A stretch of DNA of 64,000 nucleotides. It comes from Ceriagrion tenellum (taxonomy: Eukaryota; Arthropoda; Insecta; Odonata; Coenagrionidae). The stretch lies in the NCBI GenBank assembly GCA_963169105.1, contig OY720632.1:59553136-59617135 (forward strand), read 5' to 3'. The translations under genes and the position numbers were made by a program. A model generated the notes under the pieces. That model saw only the letters and a program-made list of their open reading frames with translations, did not search any database and had not been told where the DNA came from. Below, one piece after another: positions 34,271-46,039 of this stretch (positions are counted from its first letter, which is position 1; every line of letters starts with the position of its first letter).

Positions 34271-36550
34271 ACGGTTAGTACTGCTGTTCTATAATTTATT
34301 AAGTCATGCTAGCGACTTCTCTCTTTTCTCAACTCCAATTAATGGCTCGACATTTTCCGAGGAATTTATTTCCAAGCGAGTATCTTCCCAAGGTATTTTC
34401 TTCAGGCCAAAAAGTTCACCAAATATAAAAATCGTCCGATATAGCTTCATGAATAACGATAGCAAGTCGTTTGGGAAGGTAAAGAAACGATAATGTCGCT
34501 GGCATGGCTGAGTAAGTAACAGAATTACGCCACTCCGAGTCAACAGGCTCGTCGTGAACGATAATACTATGTTGTATGCCGGAGAGTGAGAATTTTCTGG
34601 AGGTGCAGAGGAGTAGATAGCTCCGACTAAAGTTCCTGACAGAACTATGCGACATAGAGGGGAGGTAGAAGTATGGGAGGGGGAGTAAAGGGATAGGACA
34701 GAGAGAAAGAGAGGGAGGCATGTTGGCAGCAATTAGGAAGGTTTTCAGATCCAATCAATTATTAAAATGCACCCCTTCCCCGTTTCGCTGGATTTTGAAA
34801 GATTCGTAGCCCATGTCCCAAAATCGTCCCTTGCACAGCGCCAGGAACTTTTGCCAGAACTACGCCGATGGAATAAAAAGTAAGATATTTAGTGGAGCCA
34901 CGCATCAAATGTTTCTTTAGGATTCATTAAATAGAAGGTCTGCAACCTCAGATTTTCGTCCCTTAATTCTGAGTCAACTATCGAATCCTATAAACATAGG
35001 CTATATAATATTAAATCCTACAAAGTGAGGCTACCGGTCTGTCAAAACGAGGTCTGTTTAACGTGAAGGAGTAAAGTCAGCACAAGCTCGCATAAATTTG
35101 TGTTCACGGAAATAGGAAAGATTTAATAATATAACTCTTCTTATACTTTTTATTGAATTATTTTTGCTGCATTGCTTTTTAAAGTAATGAAAAACATGGC
35201 TGCTTATACCTTTAGAATTTCTCATTTAAAATTAACTTAGATATTTTGTGATGGTTAAGCTTTAAATATTTGGATAACACGAATGTAAGCAATTAAATTA
35301 CTAATTTAATTAAAGTTATTCAGTTATCTTATTTACAGTTTTAAGTGGACGAAATATGCTGATCCCTCTCTCAAATCTTTCAAAGCTACATATGTTATGT
35401 GCCAAGTTAGGTAGCATCCTGTAAGTCCACGAGGAGAGAGTCGAATCTCATGCTCGCCAATATGAGTAGGGGACGGTGTGACGGAATCCGCATTTCTAGT
35501 CGCACGGATGAGAGGAGGAGAGCGGGAGACGGGAGGCCGCCGTGCAAGTCTTGTAATCGGTATCGAGAAGAAGGGTGACGGATTAGTCCGCTCTCATTTT
35601 GCATACGGTGCAGTTATAATGGGTGCAGTGTGATACCACCGGCATAGACATCACGAATAATTGTCGAGAAGGATCGGTATCGGGGGTCTTTTTTTACGTT
35701 TATGGATGCGAGACGGTGGACGTCGTCCTTGGTAAAGGATCAAGGAATAACATGCATTGCACTTTGATCTTGAGGTGCTCTGCTCCGCGAGACATACGCC
35801 GACATCATCGGCTCTGCGCATTTGGCTCGGTTCTCATGCGCAGGAATAATCCCTCTGAAACTTGTTATGGTGTCACGAGAAACCGCACAACTTTCGAGGA
35901 TAACTCTTCGTATAATCTGGCATGGATCTTCTGGGCATTGTTTGTGAGTCGTATCCAAAGTATTTAGCAAGGATATACTCACTCGCCCTCGGCCTGCCCA
36001 TGAAATGCTCTTCTTCTGTGTCACTGAAAACTCCATTAGAATCGGTATTTCATATCAGAATTGGTAATGCTTCGTTGCTTTCTTATTGAGCAGAGAGCAG
36101 TGAAGGGAGCTGTAATCGGTGGGACACGCTTTCATGTCAAAAAACAAACTTTGCTAATAATGACAGAAAACAGCTGAAAGACTTGGTACTTGTTTTTTCA
36201 TTTGTGGAAAAGTTCTATATAGTTTCTTTTTGAGTAGCATAAGAGTATTGAAATCACGATTTTTCGTGAGCACGATTATTCATTTTTTAGCGAGGCAACT
36301 CATTGGCTTCGTTTGCTCGCTCCAATATTTGTGGAGCTAAAATATAAAACTTATTTTGACTGAAATGGAGATCAGAAGTTTCTCGCTCCTAGCTGCTGCT
36401 CTACTCACCTGATCGATTCGTATTTTGCCTCAAATTTCCTCGGGTCGATGCCAAATCATCCCTATAAGCTATTCAGTTGATTAGAGGTCATCTTTGAATG
36501 CCAACGAATTTTGTCACATGTGAAATGCTCATTACGTACAGAAATCTTCC
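34271..36550. other. No gene recognised
   Basis: AT-rich sequence with a modestly GC-richer stretch at 35420-35900. Frames of 98-142 codons exist (34304-34732 -, 35623-35967 +, 35740-36036 -) but are unrecognised and overlap in opposite directions. Confidence 0.4.
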
Positions 36551-36554
36551 CTCC

Positions 36555-36870
36555 CAAAGGCCGAATAGGGACGAGTGGGATGGGGGAGGAGATCCCGAGG
36601 TTTTCTCCCTGCTCTTTTTTCTAAGAATCAGCCACCGCTTTGGTAAAGTAGCTGTTATTCAAGCTCTCTCTCTCTCTCCCTCGGCTGGGAATATTTCTTG
36701 CATGCCGAGGCGAGCGAACAAAAAGGAGGGATGCAAACAGGAAAGAGGAGCAGAAGCTGAGGCGGGCGCGGAGGAGGGGGGTGCGAGGGGAAGAGCAAAC
36801 GAAGCGGTCGGCTTCCAGGCGACTGGGCAGCCAGCGCCGAATTTGTGCGGTGGAGCGGAACGGAACCAGA
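36555..36870. other. GC-rich, purine-rich patch with CT-repeat lead-in
   Basis: A (CT)n run at about 36663-36680 is followed by a G/A-rich stretch to about 36800. A 224-codon + frame passes through and beyond it. Its first part is low-complexity and the rest has no domain. It is therefore not called as a gene. Confidence 0.4.
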
Positions 36871-38052
36871 CCTTTCGACTTCTCGAGAATGTAATGTTTT
36901 TCAAACGAGCGATTCAATTGATCCTTTTGTTTCTCTTATTCTTTGTTCCACATGCCGCTGCATCTTCATTTTTCTCCATTTATTGCTCGGAAATTGTCTA
37001 TCTGAACCTGTTTAATCATCGCAAAAAACTTCTAAGTGTACACCCCCCACTTATCTGTCCCTTCAAGAATGTTTTCCGGCGGAATCGCCTGAGTTATTCG
37101 ATCCCTTCCGCATGTCTTCACACATCGCCACTAGTTCATTCCTCAAATTCATTCCATTTCACGCCTCTGTGACCACTGTTTGACTGCCCACGCCCACTAT
37201 ATCCGCGACTTCTTTTCTCCCTTAACTTGACAACATCAAGTGCTCTTTACGGAACTGGTTGCCGATCCAAATAAAGTCTTCTTCTTCTTGTCCTATTGCT
37301 GGCATTTGAACGAAACTGCTCCACGTTTGGGCCGTAACATCTGCTCTAGGTTAAAACTCGTTTGGACACTTCAATGCGGGAATTGTCGAAATTCTCATTT
37401 CATTGCATCGGAATAACATGAGGTATACCGTGAAGGTTGACGTGAGGTTGCTTCATTAAGCACGCTTGAACAACTCTCTTCCAAAGAATATTAGTTCCCA
37501 CATCGAATCGTCACTAGAAGATTTGACAGGACACATGAGAAACACTTCTGAGTATGCATTCACGAGAAACGCATTTTTACTTTTTCATTATAAATAAATA
37601 ATTATAAATTAAATAGAAGAATATAATTGGAAAGGGTACAGTAAAGGTTGAAAACTGTAGATCGTACATTTAATTAAAATTTCATTTGAAGTCGTATCCC
37701 TGCCTCAATGAAACTAACGTAAGACAAGTTTACTTCGTGGAAAAAAATACCAATCCAAATTCTTTTGATGAGTCTGCACAAAACTTACGCCCTTAATGCA
37801 TTAAAATTAATTCTAGGTAAATTTAATGACACTTAGAGGGTAAAACGTTATTTATTCAATTAAATATTTTACATTCAGTCATATTGACGCAAGTACGTAC
37901 ACTGTGTCACATCCATTTCAGTTTAGTATCAAGAAAACTTATAAGAATTACGTTGAAATAACTGTACCATTGACAGGTATCAAGTAATCAAATAAAAATT
38001 TAAGGATATAACTTCATTCGTTCAAATTATATATTTTACGTTATAATAATGT
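36871..38052. other. No gene recognised; AATAAAG plus CTT repeats at 37270-37292
   Basis: AATAAAGTCTTCTTCTTCTTG at about 37271 looks like a polyadenylation signal joined to a short (CTT)n tail, as seen at some LINE 3' ends. The upstream sequence gives no recognisable ORF2 C-terminus, so this is only noted. The rest is AT-rich. Confidence 0.3.
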
Positions 38053-39058
38053 AAGGCTTGGAGGAAAGCACTAGCTGAAGTCTACTTAGAAGAAGAGGGC
38101 AAAGTTGGTTTACAGATAAACGAAGGAAAAACTAAATAAATGAAAATAGGAAGAGAGGCGGAGCCAATCAACTCAACGCTGGAAGTCAGGGGTCACAAAT
38201 TTGCAGTAACTTATATTATTATTACAGTAACTTATATAATATTGCAGTATATTTATATATAGAGAACTTATATATTGCAGTAACTTATATAATAAATATT
38301 AAGAAGAATTCAAGTATCTGAGAATTACTATCACCAGTCAAAATAAGATGGACCAGGAAATGCAAGTAAGATTAAATGCAACCAATAGGTGTTACTGGAG
38401 TTTGTCAAAACTGTTGAAGAGCAGGCTTCTGTCAAGAAACACAAAAATTAGGATATACCTAGCGATTATCAAACCTGTTCTCTTGTATGGGTCAGAAGTG
38501 TGGACACTGACAAAGTACACACAGAAAAAGTTGTTAACTTCTGAAAACAAGATATTAAGAAGAATATATGGACCAACTCTTGAAGCAGGAACATGGAGAA
38601 TAAAGAAAAATAGAGAACTCAGAGATTTACACAGAAGACCTGATACTGTGGCCGTGGTTAGAAGCAGAAGGATAAGATGGCTTGGTCGTGTCAGAAGAAG
38701 ACAAGAGGATACAGCCATACCAAGAGTGTGGAGGGGACACCCAGAAGGAAGGCGCCCACCAGGAAGGCCAAGAATAAGATGGGATGACCAAGTGGCCAAT
38801 GATGTGAGAAAACCGGGTGGTGACATTGAGATGGCGGAAAACAAAATAGTCTGGAGGCAACTTGTAGGCGAGGCCAAAAATCAGCTTGGATTTGAGTGGC
38901 CCCTGGAGTTAGTTATAATGTGAGGTAGCGTGTATTTTCAGTATTTTCATCCCATTCATTTTCAGTATTTTTAGTGTTTTCATCCGATTTTATTGTATGA
39001 TTCCCAAATCCTCTGAGAATTGCATGCAAAGAATTTGAGACTTCAAATAGAGACTATG
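38053..39058 (+). mobile_element. 5'-truncated non-LTR retrotransposon (LINE), ORF2 C-terminal part
   Basis: The frame opening at 38053 (KAWRKALAEVYLEEEGKVGL) is the late palm region of a LINE reverse transcriptase, including QINEGKTK. It is broken by TAA at 38137. After an AT-rich insertion (38203-38300) it resumes at about 38303 in another frame and stays open to TGA at 38921-38923. Typical C-terminal motifs follow: EFKYLRITITSQNKM, LLYGSEVWTL, RRIRWLGRV and GRRPPGRPRIRWDD. The catalytic YxDD part is lost to 5' truncation. The 3' untranslated region has two ATTTTCAGTATTTT-like units. The last 190 codons are intact, so the copy is much younger than that at 11.9 kb. A 12-13 bp near-identical sequence (TAATAATGTAAG / TAATAATGGTAAG) at 38044 and 39059 is a likely target-site duplication. 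Confidence 0.9.
38203..38300. repeat. AT-rich short-repeat array inserted in the LINE
   Basis: Three to four imperfect copies of (G/A)CAGTAACTTATATAAT interrupt the retrotransposon between the GHKF and EEFKY parts of its reading frame. The array shifts the frame by +1. The first copy may derive from the local LINE sequence (GCAGTAAC), implying expansion in place rather than transposition. Confidence 0.8.
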
Positions 39059-39071
39059 TAATAATGGTAAG

Positions 39072-39580
39072 AGCTTTAAAATAATTGAAAACGTTTATTT
39101 CTCTATATTTATAATTCGATGAATAATTAATTACATTACATGCATTTCGTTTCACCGAAATTCTATTTGTCTTACCATCCCTTGATTTTTAATAGAGGAA
39201 TCTCAGAAATCTGTTTGTTGGCTTGGAATTTTAACAACCTATATATAAATCTTGGGGGAAAGATCTTCCTAAGAAGTTCTCCGAGAGCTGATTCGTACAT
39301 ACAGGATAATGTGGTGCTGCTCGCACAATTATTAATCCGTAAACACCTCAGGTTTTAGGTCCATTCCACGCAAATTAGTCATATCTCGTTATGTTTTACG
39401 AGCCTCCCAGAGTTCCCGAACAGGTTTTTAACATTCTTCCTGGATGCCGACGCCGAGTTCTTAGCTCTGTGCTCAGGGGCTCATTCCCAATAATCAACGC
39501 AACACTTGCATTCTCGTTCTCTCAAACTCTTAGAGAAAGAGAGGAACGATTTTCAAAGTCAGTGCGTGACTCCGTCGTGT
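39072..39580. other. No feature recognised
   Basis: Sequence between the LINE and the next GC island. Short frames are present without domains. Confidence 0.45.
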
Positions 39581-39584
39581 GGTC

Positions 39585-39975
39585 TGCTATCTTTTTCGCT
39601 CCCCCCCCCAATCTCCCTTCTCCCCTCTTTCCTTCACCACGTCCTCCGTCGCCACGATAACCCCCGCTCCTACCCCCGGCCCCTGTAACCTCGATTCGCG
39701 GCGCGTCGCTTCGGCGGAATCGTGTTACTCGAGGTGGCGAGGGACGCGTGCGTTCACCCAAGCCCCCCCAGGGGGGGGCGCGGATGAGTGAGTGACGCGG
39801 GACATCGCCGAGGATTAAGATCCCTGTGGGAGAGCTGCCCCGGAGCGTCGATTAATCTTCCCTCCTCTTCGTCCGTCCGCGTCTCCCGACGACGACCTTG
39901 CACGAAAGCCGTGCGCCGACCAGCCCGCGATTCAAGTGGCTGGAGCGGTAATATTGAGTCATTGAGGGCACGTTT
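39585..39975. other. GC-rich CpG island, C-rich start
   Basis: C/T-rich at 39598-39690, then complex CpG-rich sequence to about 39950 (TTCGCGGCGCGTCGC, then GGACGCGTGCG). The palindromic run CCCCCCCAGGGGGGG lies near 39765-39778. Several overlapping frames of 60-91 codons are not convincing. Confidence 0.45.
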
Positions 39976-40429
39976 TGATTGCTTTTCTAGTCAGTCGAAA
40001 AAGTTTTTTGGACCAAATTTGACTCAAATTCACCTGTTCCGGCGAAAATCACCCTACAGGTAGTACACTATAAATTATTTTATTTTATTTACGAGTAATA
40101 TTTTAAAATTTTCGTAAAAAATGAAGAATTCTCATGACTTGAGTTTACAGCGTGGAATTCGATATTCAAGCAAAAATACAGTGTAGGTACGTGTTTTTTT
40201 ACTCGGCGTGATACATTGGTATTTATTACTCACCATTATAATAATATAAAACGATTTATTTCATGTTTATATGAAAATCTGTGCGTTATGAATAAAATTC
40301 TTTCGAAGTACGTGCTAAATGCTAAAAGGTTACGTGTTAAAATAACCATAAATGTTCAAGAAATCCAAATTGGGAAAACGAAATTTTTTCACATTTATCT
40401 AACTTGACATCAATAAGTACGTTTATGCA

Positions 40430-40640
40430 GAGATTCACGCAAATTCTGTGCGTCGCTCCGACTACCATTAAGGAGCACGCCGCGTTTAATTTCAGCGACT
40501 TTCGATGCGGAACGAAGTTGTTTAAAGTGCGCGTGGTTTTGTTTTGATCATTCTTCGACTTTTCGACAATTTATTCGTTATTAGTGCATAGTGTGTCGGT
40601 CGGTCGGTTGCTTAAGTAAACCCCTTTGCCCGGAAAGGAG
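40430..40640 (+). promoter_or_regulatory. Possible promoter / first-exon-like CpG block
   Basis: A small complex block rises in CpG content above AT-rich flanks. It ends in ATTAGTGCATAGTGTG followed by TCGGTCGGTCGGTTGC. The sequence resembles insect TATA-less promoters leading into a 5' untranslated exon. There is no supporting splice donor or coding frame, so this is only a candidate. Confidence 0.2.
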
Positions 40641-40799
40641 GAATTATACCGTCTCAGCCATCCCAAATCCTCGATGTAACGGTAAACATCGCACGCTCAG
40701 GAGACGAGGGAGGTCTGCTAATGTGCATTCCTTTTTAATTTCGGGAAGCCGTTGGGTGACCTACCAAAACAGTTGCAATGCGGGTAATTATACTTTTTT

Positions 40800-42385
40800 A
40801 TAATGGATAATCTGTTTTTCATTGCTGAGTAATACCGAGATTAAAAAGTAACAATAAAACAACGTAGTAAGGGTTTATACCTCTTTTCCTGCCGTCAGTA
40901 AAGGTCGAAAAGTTTCCGTAGTTTTTTTGTAGCTTAGGGAGTGTGCAGTAATAAGAAAAATTGTCGATGATTAGTGATGGATGGATGAACGCATTTAATT
41001 AGAGATAGTCATGATAAATAAGATGTTGAGCAAGTGTGTTCTGGAGTACTTATTTCATAATGATATTGAATATATATATAGAGTAATATTCGTTACGTGA
41101 ATGGCGTTACGTGTTACATCTATTTTTTTAATTAGAACCGTATAGTTAAAAAAAACAAAAGACATATTTTCGGTCACTTGCACGCTCTGCTGGATGAGAT
41201 GCGCACTTGTGCATGAAGAAGCAATAGCGATATAGAAAAATATCAAACTACTCTTTAAAACCATCCATAATAACCACGGTGCCTAGCATGATGTCGATAT
41301 TCCTATCATTAATGCACCAATAGATGAAAATTGTGCACCTAAATGGAATGATGAAAGAGTGACACTCAGTTAAATGCAACAAGTCTCCTAGTTAAGGGAT
41401 CAAATATTGCAGATGAAGACAAATATTTGGAAATCACTACAACTTCAGATTCAACATAGAGCAAAGCACACGCATTACAAGTGGAATTTCCTCCAAGACA
41501 CAAGAGTTACTCAAACGAATAGAAGGACGGTCCTCAGAAGTAAGAGAAAAAGAGAACGGTTTCCTCTCTCCAGTCATGGAAAGGCTGCAGCTGAAAGCAT
41601 TTTGGACTCGGCACGAAAAGATTTAGAAAGCGAAATAAATAAAATACAAAGGAAAAGCCGCGCGATTCCTTTCAAGCAATGTGGGGCGAACAAAGAAGTC
41701 AACAGAGCTGACGGATGGACAAGGAAGGAAGCAGCTGAAGGTGAAGACTTGAAGACCCTTCGCGAGGCTTTAGCACCTTGAAAAAAATTGTCCAAAATCA
41801 CCTGCGTAACTCATATGTTTATAATCTTGATAGACCATGAGCTGCTTTTCACTTCCGGTGTCCAGAGAATGATCGCATTAAGGTCATTATTATTCCAAGA
41901 TAATAAGAATAAACTTCACTTACATACTCTCCGTGATGACCTCCCTTACATCTACTGCTGTACATGAATTCCAACTTCCCCCGCGAGGAAACAGCCGAAT
42001 ACCATTGGCATTCTCACTTATGTGCTAACGCTGTAAGGATATGAGGAGAAGTTTAGCACGAATGTGTCGAACGCTGTGGCTGTGGTTGCTTTTGATGAAA
42101 ATTCCAAGTTTAGGGAACTCGAGCTATAAATATATCCTCATTCTCATGACTCAGGGTCCACAAGGGGATTAAACTTTCAATAGCATGTTTTTGTGTGAGC
42201 TTTCTGCTACCATTACTCCGAGGTCACTTTAGCCAACGGAACTAAACAATAATTTCTTGATTAGGTACGTTGATGAATTAAAATTATGAATTGGTAATAA
42301 TGGTACGTGAGTAGAAGACGTTATGGCTCCTTTTCACAGAACTACGGAACTAGCCGCGCAGTAACTTTAACGGAGTCACCCGCTA
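40800..42385. other. No gene established; one unassigned + frame at 41407-41781
   Basis: The 124-codon + frame 41407-41781 has a charged, helix-like second half (ILDSARKDLESEINKIQRK) and no low-complexity bias. The overlapping - frame (41574-41801) is also open. I recognise no family and see no exon boundaries. It could be a fragment of an old transposon or chance. The rest is AT-rich. Confidence 0.25.
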
Positions 42386-42390
42386 GTGAT

Positions 42391-42519
42391 CACACAATTG
42401 TGTGAAATTCACAGTGGAAAAATCATTCGCCTGGACTGGGGATCGAACCCAGATCGAAATCGAGGGATCTGGGTTGGATTCGCAGTCCAGGCGAATGGTT
42501 TTTTCCACTGTGAATTTCA
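42391..42519. mobile_element. Foldback made of two inverted SINE tails
   Basis: The left arm (42403-42455) and right arm (42466-42519) are inverted copies around a 10-base loop. The reverse complement of the left arm reads CTGGGTTCGATCCCCAG, a perfect pol III B box, followed by TCCAGGCGAATG and TTTTTCCACTGTGAATTTCA. The right arm is the same with the B box damaged (GGGTTGGATTCGCAG). The unit therefore derives from a tRNA-derived SINE, two pieces joined head to head. A perfect 14-bp palindrome CACACAATTGTGTG (42391-42404) abuts the left end. Confidence 0.75.
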
Positions 42520-42984
42520 AATAGGTATGGCCCTTTTTACAGTCTTCATTTTCGCTTTCAACGTTGATGTTTTATGTGGATACTCTCTCAATTTCGGAAA
42601 AAAACATCTTTGTAGAACCAATTATTAATCATTTGAATCATAACGTATTCATTGCAGGCACGTAAGTTTGTTAATTTCATGCCACTGATTCATAAATTAT
42701 TTCATTTCAGAGTGAAAGCTTGGATTAGGAATGGAATTGCTTTTGTTTCAAAACAATGGGATTAAAAAACACCAATTCCAACGAAGAAACTTAAGAGGCG
42801 GTGATTCAGCAAACATGTATGCTTCCTTTGCAGAACTGAATGAATAGTAGGTGAGATATATCGCAAATTTCAGTTCAAGAAGCAATTCGCCTCAGTTAGA
42901 TCAACATATTTAGGTTTACCAAGTCAGCAAAAGCAAGAATTCTCTCATTTCCCATTTCCCGCATTGGCAAAAGAGATTTTCTGT

Positions 42985-43197
42985 TTAATTTAACTGTATC
43001 AGGCTGGATATGGTGGAAGTAGTCTACATTCCTACTGAATAAAAGGCACTTGGTAATCTCCGACAGATTATTTTCCTGGCACGATGCGTTTCACACACTG
43101 TGGCACATCATGTGCCTCATGGGCACATGATTATGCCATACGTGTGGTAATGCGTGTAGTGCAAGAAATAAATCTGTCGGAGATTACCAAGTGTTTT
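42985..43197. mobile_element. Foldback repeat with 35-bp arms, family shared with 58.3 kb
   Basis: Arms 43048-43082 and 43159-43193 are nearly perfect inverted copies (CACTTGGTAATCTCCGACAG and its complement). The loop itself contains smaller dyads such as GGCACATCATGTGCC (43102-43116). The reverse complement of 42985-43115 matches 58322-58440, including GAAACGC(A/G)TC(A/G)TGCCAG, AATCTGT(C/G)GGAGATTACC and a GATACAG block. This shows that it is a dispersed family and not a local palindrome. No coding capacity. Confidence 0.75.
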
Positions 43198-43379
43198 AAA
43201 TTCAGCATGAAGTTTTCTGTTTCTTATTCCCATCTGAATACCAGAAACATTACTAAAACGTCTAGCACCACTGAATAAAACTTACGCTGGAGATCCGGAA
43301 TCAATCCCTTGTTTTCTGACAGCCAATAAGATATGGCTAAACGACATCTGTGGATCTTGCAATTGAGATGGAAGGCGTC

Positions 43380-43650
43380 ACGCTTCGTCCTACACGGACG
43401 CCCCTTCGCGGGGTTCCAGGGTGTCACGACGCGTCGCGACGCTCGGCGACGTGCATCCTCCCGCCCGCGGGTTTCGCCTCTCTTCATACCTATTCTCCTT
43501 CGTGTCCGCGAATAACGAGTCAGTCATTTCACTTTCGAACGCCCGCCCTCCTCCGTGCAGCCCCCTGCTCCCTATCGCAAGGTGGGAGCAAGTCGGGGGC
43601 AGCGGTTCCATCCCGCCCCGCCCCAAATCCTCTCAGCCGACCGGTGACGT
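43380..43650. other. GC-rich CpG island
   Basis: CpG-rich complex sequence (GCGTCGCGACGCTCGGCGAC near 43430), becoming C-rich at 43540-43630. The overlapping frames (up to 132 codons on +, 87 on -) cover the same bases on both strands and are not taken as genes. Confidence 0.4.
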
Positions 43651-45018
43651 GCGATGGAAATGGCGTAATATCAAAGTCAACAAAACCACCTGCCACGACC
43701 TACTTCCACTTTCCTCACCATCATACGGGACAAAACCGCCTCAAATGACGAGAGACACAGTGTTGAAGCACCCCAATTATTTTTGTGTTAAACTTTGATG
43801 CTTATTGTATGATTTGGCTTTAGTTCAATTTTGTATTACTTTCACTACTTTTACCATCAAGTTTTTGACCCATTGCCCCTCAACTATTCAACGAAAAAAG
43901 AACATAGGCCAAGGACCTAATTTTGACGTCGTGAATTTTGGGTTTCTAATATTCTCTCAGCATTGTTCATGATAATAGTGTGCTTACTTTTTTGGTCAAT
44001 TGGAGAGAATGGATCAGAGTAGATTAACGAAACAGGAATTCAATAGTCGAGTGAATGATGTGAGAGGAAGCGATAGACGGAATTCATGAGTGAATGTGGT
44101 ACAAGAGACTCTAAAGAGGAGGAGCTATAGGAGACTCAAGAACATGACATCGTATATGAAGCAGTGAAAGATTTCATGAGAAGCGAAATGATTTGTTAGA
44201 ATGGGGTATTATGGAGAAATTTGCTCAAAAGGTTCTAGTTTGATAGGGCAAATGGCACAACAAAATTCTTCGACTTAGCTAGCCGCAAGGAAATGGCTTG
44301 ATGGGAACGCATGTATTATTCTCTCAGTAACTGCCATCAACTCAAACACTAATCTCTGATGAAGACTCGTACGTCTTCATTCTGTTCCTCGTATTTCCCA
44401 TCTTAAACAACAAAAATCATCGTAAGACGTCGTAAATCAAAAAATTTGAATTCATCTGGCCTGCGGTAATTTTTATTGTGCTGGCATTAGTAGAAAATTT
44501 ATCAGTTTCAGAACTCAATTGCTCGAGGATCTTTAGAGATCTCTTCAAACGTCGTGGAATTGGAGCCTTAAGAAACACCCTCGCATACACACATCCCTTA
44601 CCCCATTCAACCTCATTATAAGATCACACAGGGCCACGGACGTATCTCTCAGCGATGAATGAGACCCGAATCGGTGGTTAAGGTAGTGTGAGCGAGATAG
44701 TTCCCTAATCATAATAGAGAACATATTCGAATTATACGTTTTTATTTCACTAGCTGTGAGACACACGAAAAAAAACATTGCTTTTTTAATGGTGACATAA
44801 TATAGTTTCACATGACAGAAACAGTAATTAATCAACTGAAAATATCTAAATAAGTCTTTAACTTGACTCATTTTTTTCACGCGGTACGTTTGAAACTCCA
44901 TCAAAACGGAAGGTTTATTGTGACCCCGAAGAATTTACTGCGGTGACGATATGATTAATTTTCAAAAATAGTTGAGAAAACACAAAAACTTCACACTTGA
45001 TTTTTTTACGAGATTTAA
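43651..45018. other. No feature recognised
   Basis: AT-rich sequence. A 119-codon - frame (44545-44904) has no known motif. The dyad GAAGACTCGTACGTCTTC occurs near 44360. Confidence 0.4.
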
Positions 45019-45019
45019 G

Positions 45020-45205
45020 TGTAGGAAATGCTTCATTTTTAATATACGGTCTCTCTGGAGTGCATACGCGTACTATTTCCCATGTAAAATGGCTGGTATT
45101 TGCTGGAAAATATCTCGGAAAGTAATGTGGTAAGAGGTGGAATTTTTTGCGTCAATGGAAGGTAATATATTTTTCTTTTAGATGAGACCAAATTCATTGA
45201 TTTCT
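45020..45205 (-). repeat. Dispersed repeat, copy 2 (matches 23280-23480)
   Basis: Read on the - strand it is colinear with 23280-23480: AATCAATGAATTTGGTCTCAT, then ACTTTCCGAGAT, ACCAGCCATTTTACATGGGA and CTCCAGAGAGACC. Boundaries are where the match fades by eye. Confidence 0.75.
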
Positions 45206-46035
45206 AGGTAATATGATATTTCACCCAAACTACCTTAAGGGCAAATTATGAAGGTGCCGTATCGGCATTCAGTCCATGTGCCTTTGGTGGGAATAGGCAT
45301 CGCTGAGCAGCTGACATTCGCGTGAGGTTGAAGTGGTTGAAGGGCGATACAAGAGTTACATTCAGAGGCCCTATGAAAGCGCTGTCTTATGGTGGTCCCT
45401 TCTTGAAAATATTATGTCATTTTATTTTTACTGCGGAAACTTACAGCAAAACATGTCCCCTACCTGAACTGAGCAACAAAATATTAACCCTTTACGATAT
45501 TTTTCTCGTATATTCAACTTGAAATTACATGGTACTAAATTCATCAGTGGGAGGAATACAGTCATAGATAGTAATTTCCTGCCTAATATAAATGCCATTT
45601 TCACCGGAAACTGCAAATAAAAATTGTATCCCCCGGAATATTATTTAAAATATAAAATGTGCCTCTCACCTCCATGCATTTTGAGCTTTTAGCTGCTTAC
45701 TGAAATAATTGAAGTCCAAATGTAGTGTTTTCATAGATATGGCGCTACAGTCAGCGTATATGGCGCTCAGAAAAAATAGAGCGGAGGAATAATCTGCATC
45801 TTTTGTAACGTAATTTTAGTTGTTAATATTAACCTTATGTCATCAACGAAAGCAGGATTTTTTTAAACCTATTTAAGAAAAATTGGATTTTTAGTATCGG
45901 TTTTGATACACACAGCCGCGGTGAAACTTCCTTAAAGGTGCACTCACACCGAGGACTCCCTCTCTATCTCTCGAGCACGTACGAAGCTTCAGCTGTAAGG
46001 TCGGCCTCCAAGCAACCCGTGAAATAGTAACCCAA
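45206..46035. other. No feature recognised
   Basis: AT-rich sequence. ATATGGCGCT occurs twice near 45738-45770. A weak inverted relation between 45420-45460 and 45590-45640 was seen but is too diverged to call. Confidence 0.4.
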
Positions 46036-46039
46036 CAAC

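Noticed and set aside
36498..37172. A 224-codon + frame
   Set aside because: First half is low-complexity; second half has no domain and no splice or start evidence.
37271..37292. LINE 3' end from AATAAA plus (CTT)n
   Set aside because: No recognisable ORF2 C-terminus or 3' untranslated homology upstream. A short microsatellite next to AATAAA is common by chance.
45420..45640. Inverted repeat around ACTGCGGAAAC / GGAAACTGC
   Set aside because: Only short scattered blocks match. Divergence is too high to separate from chance.
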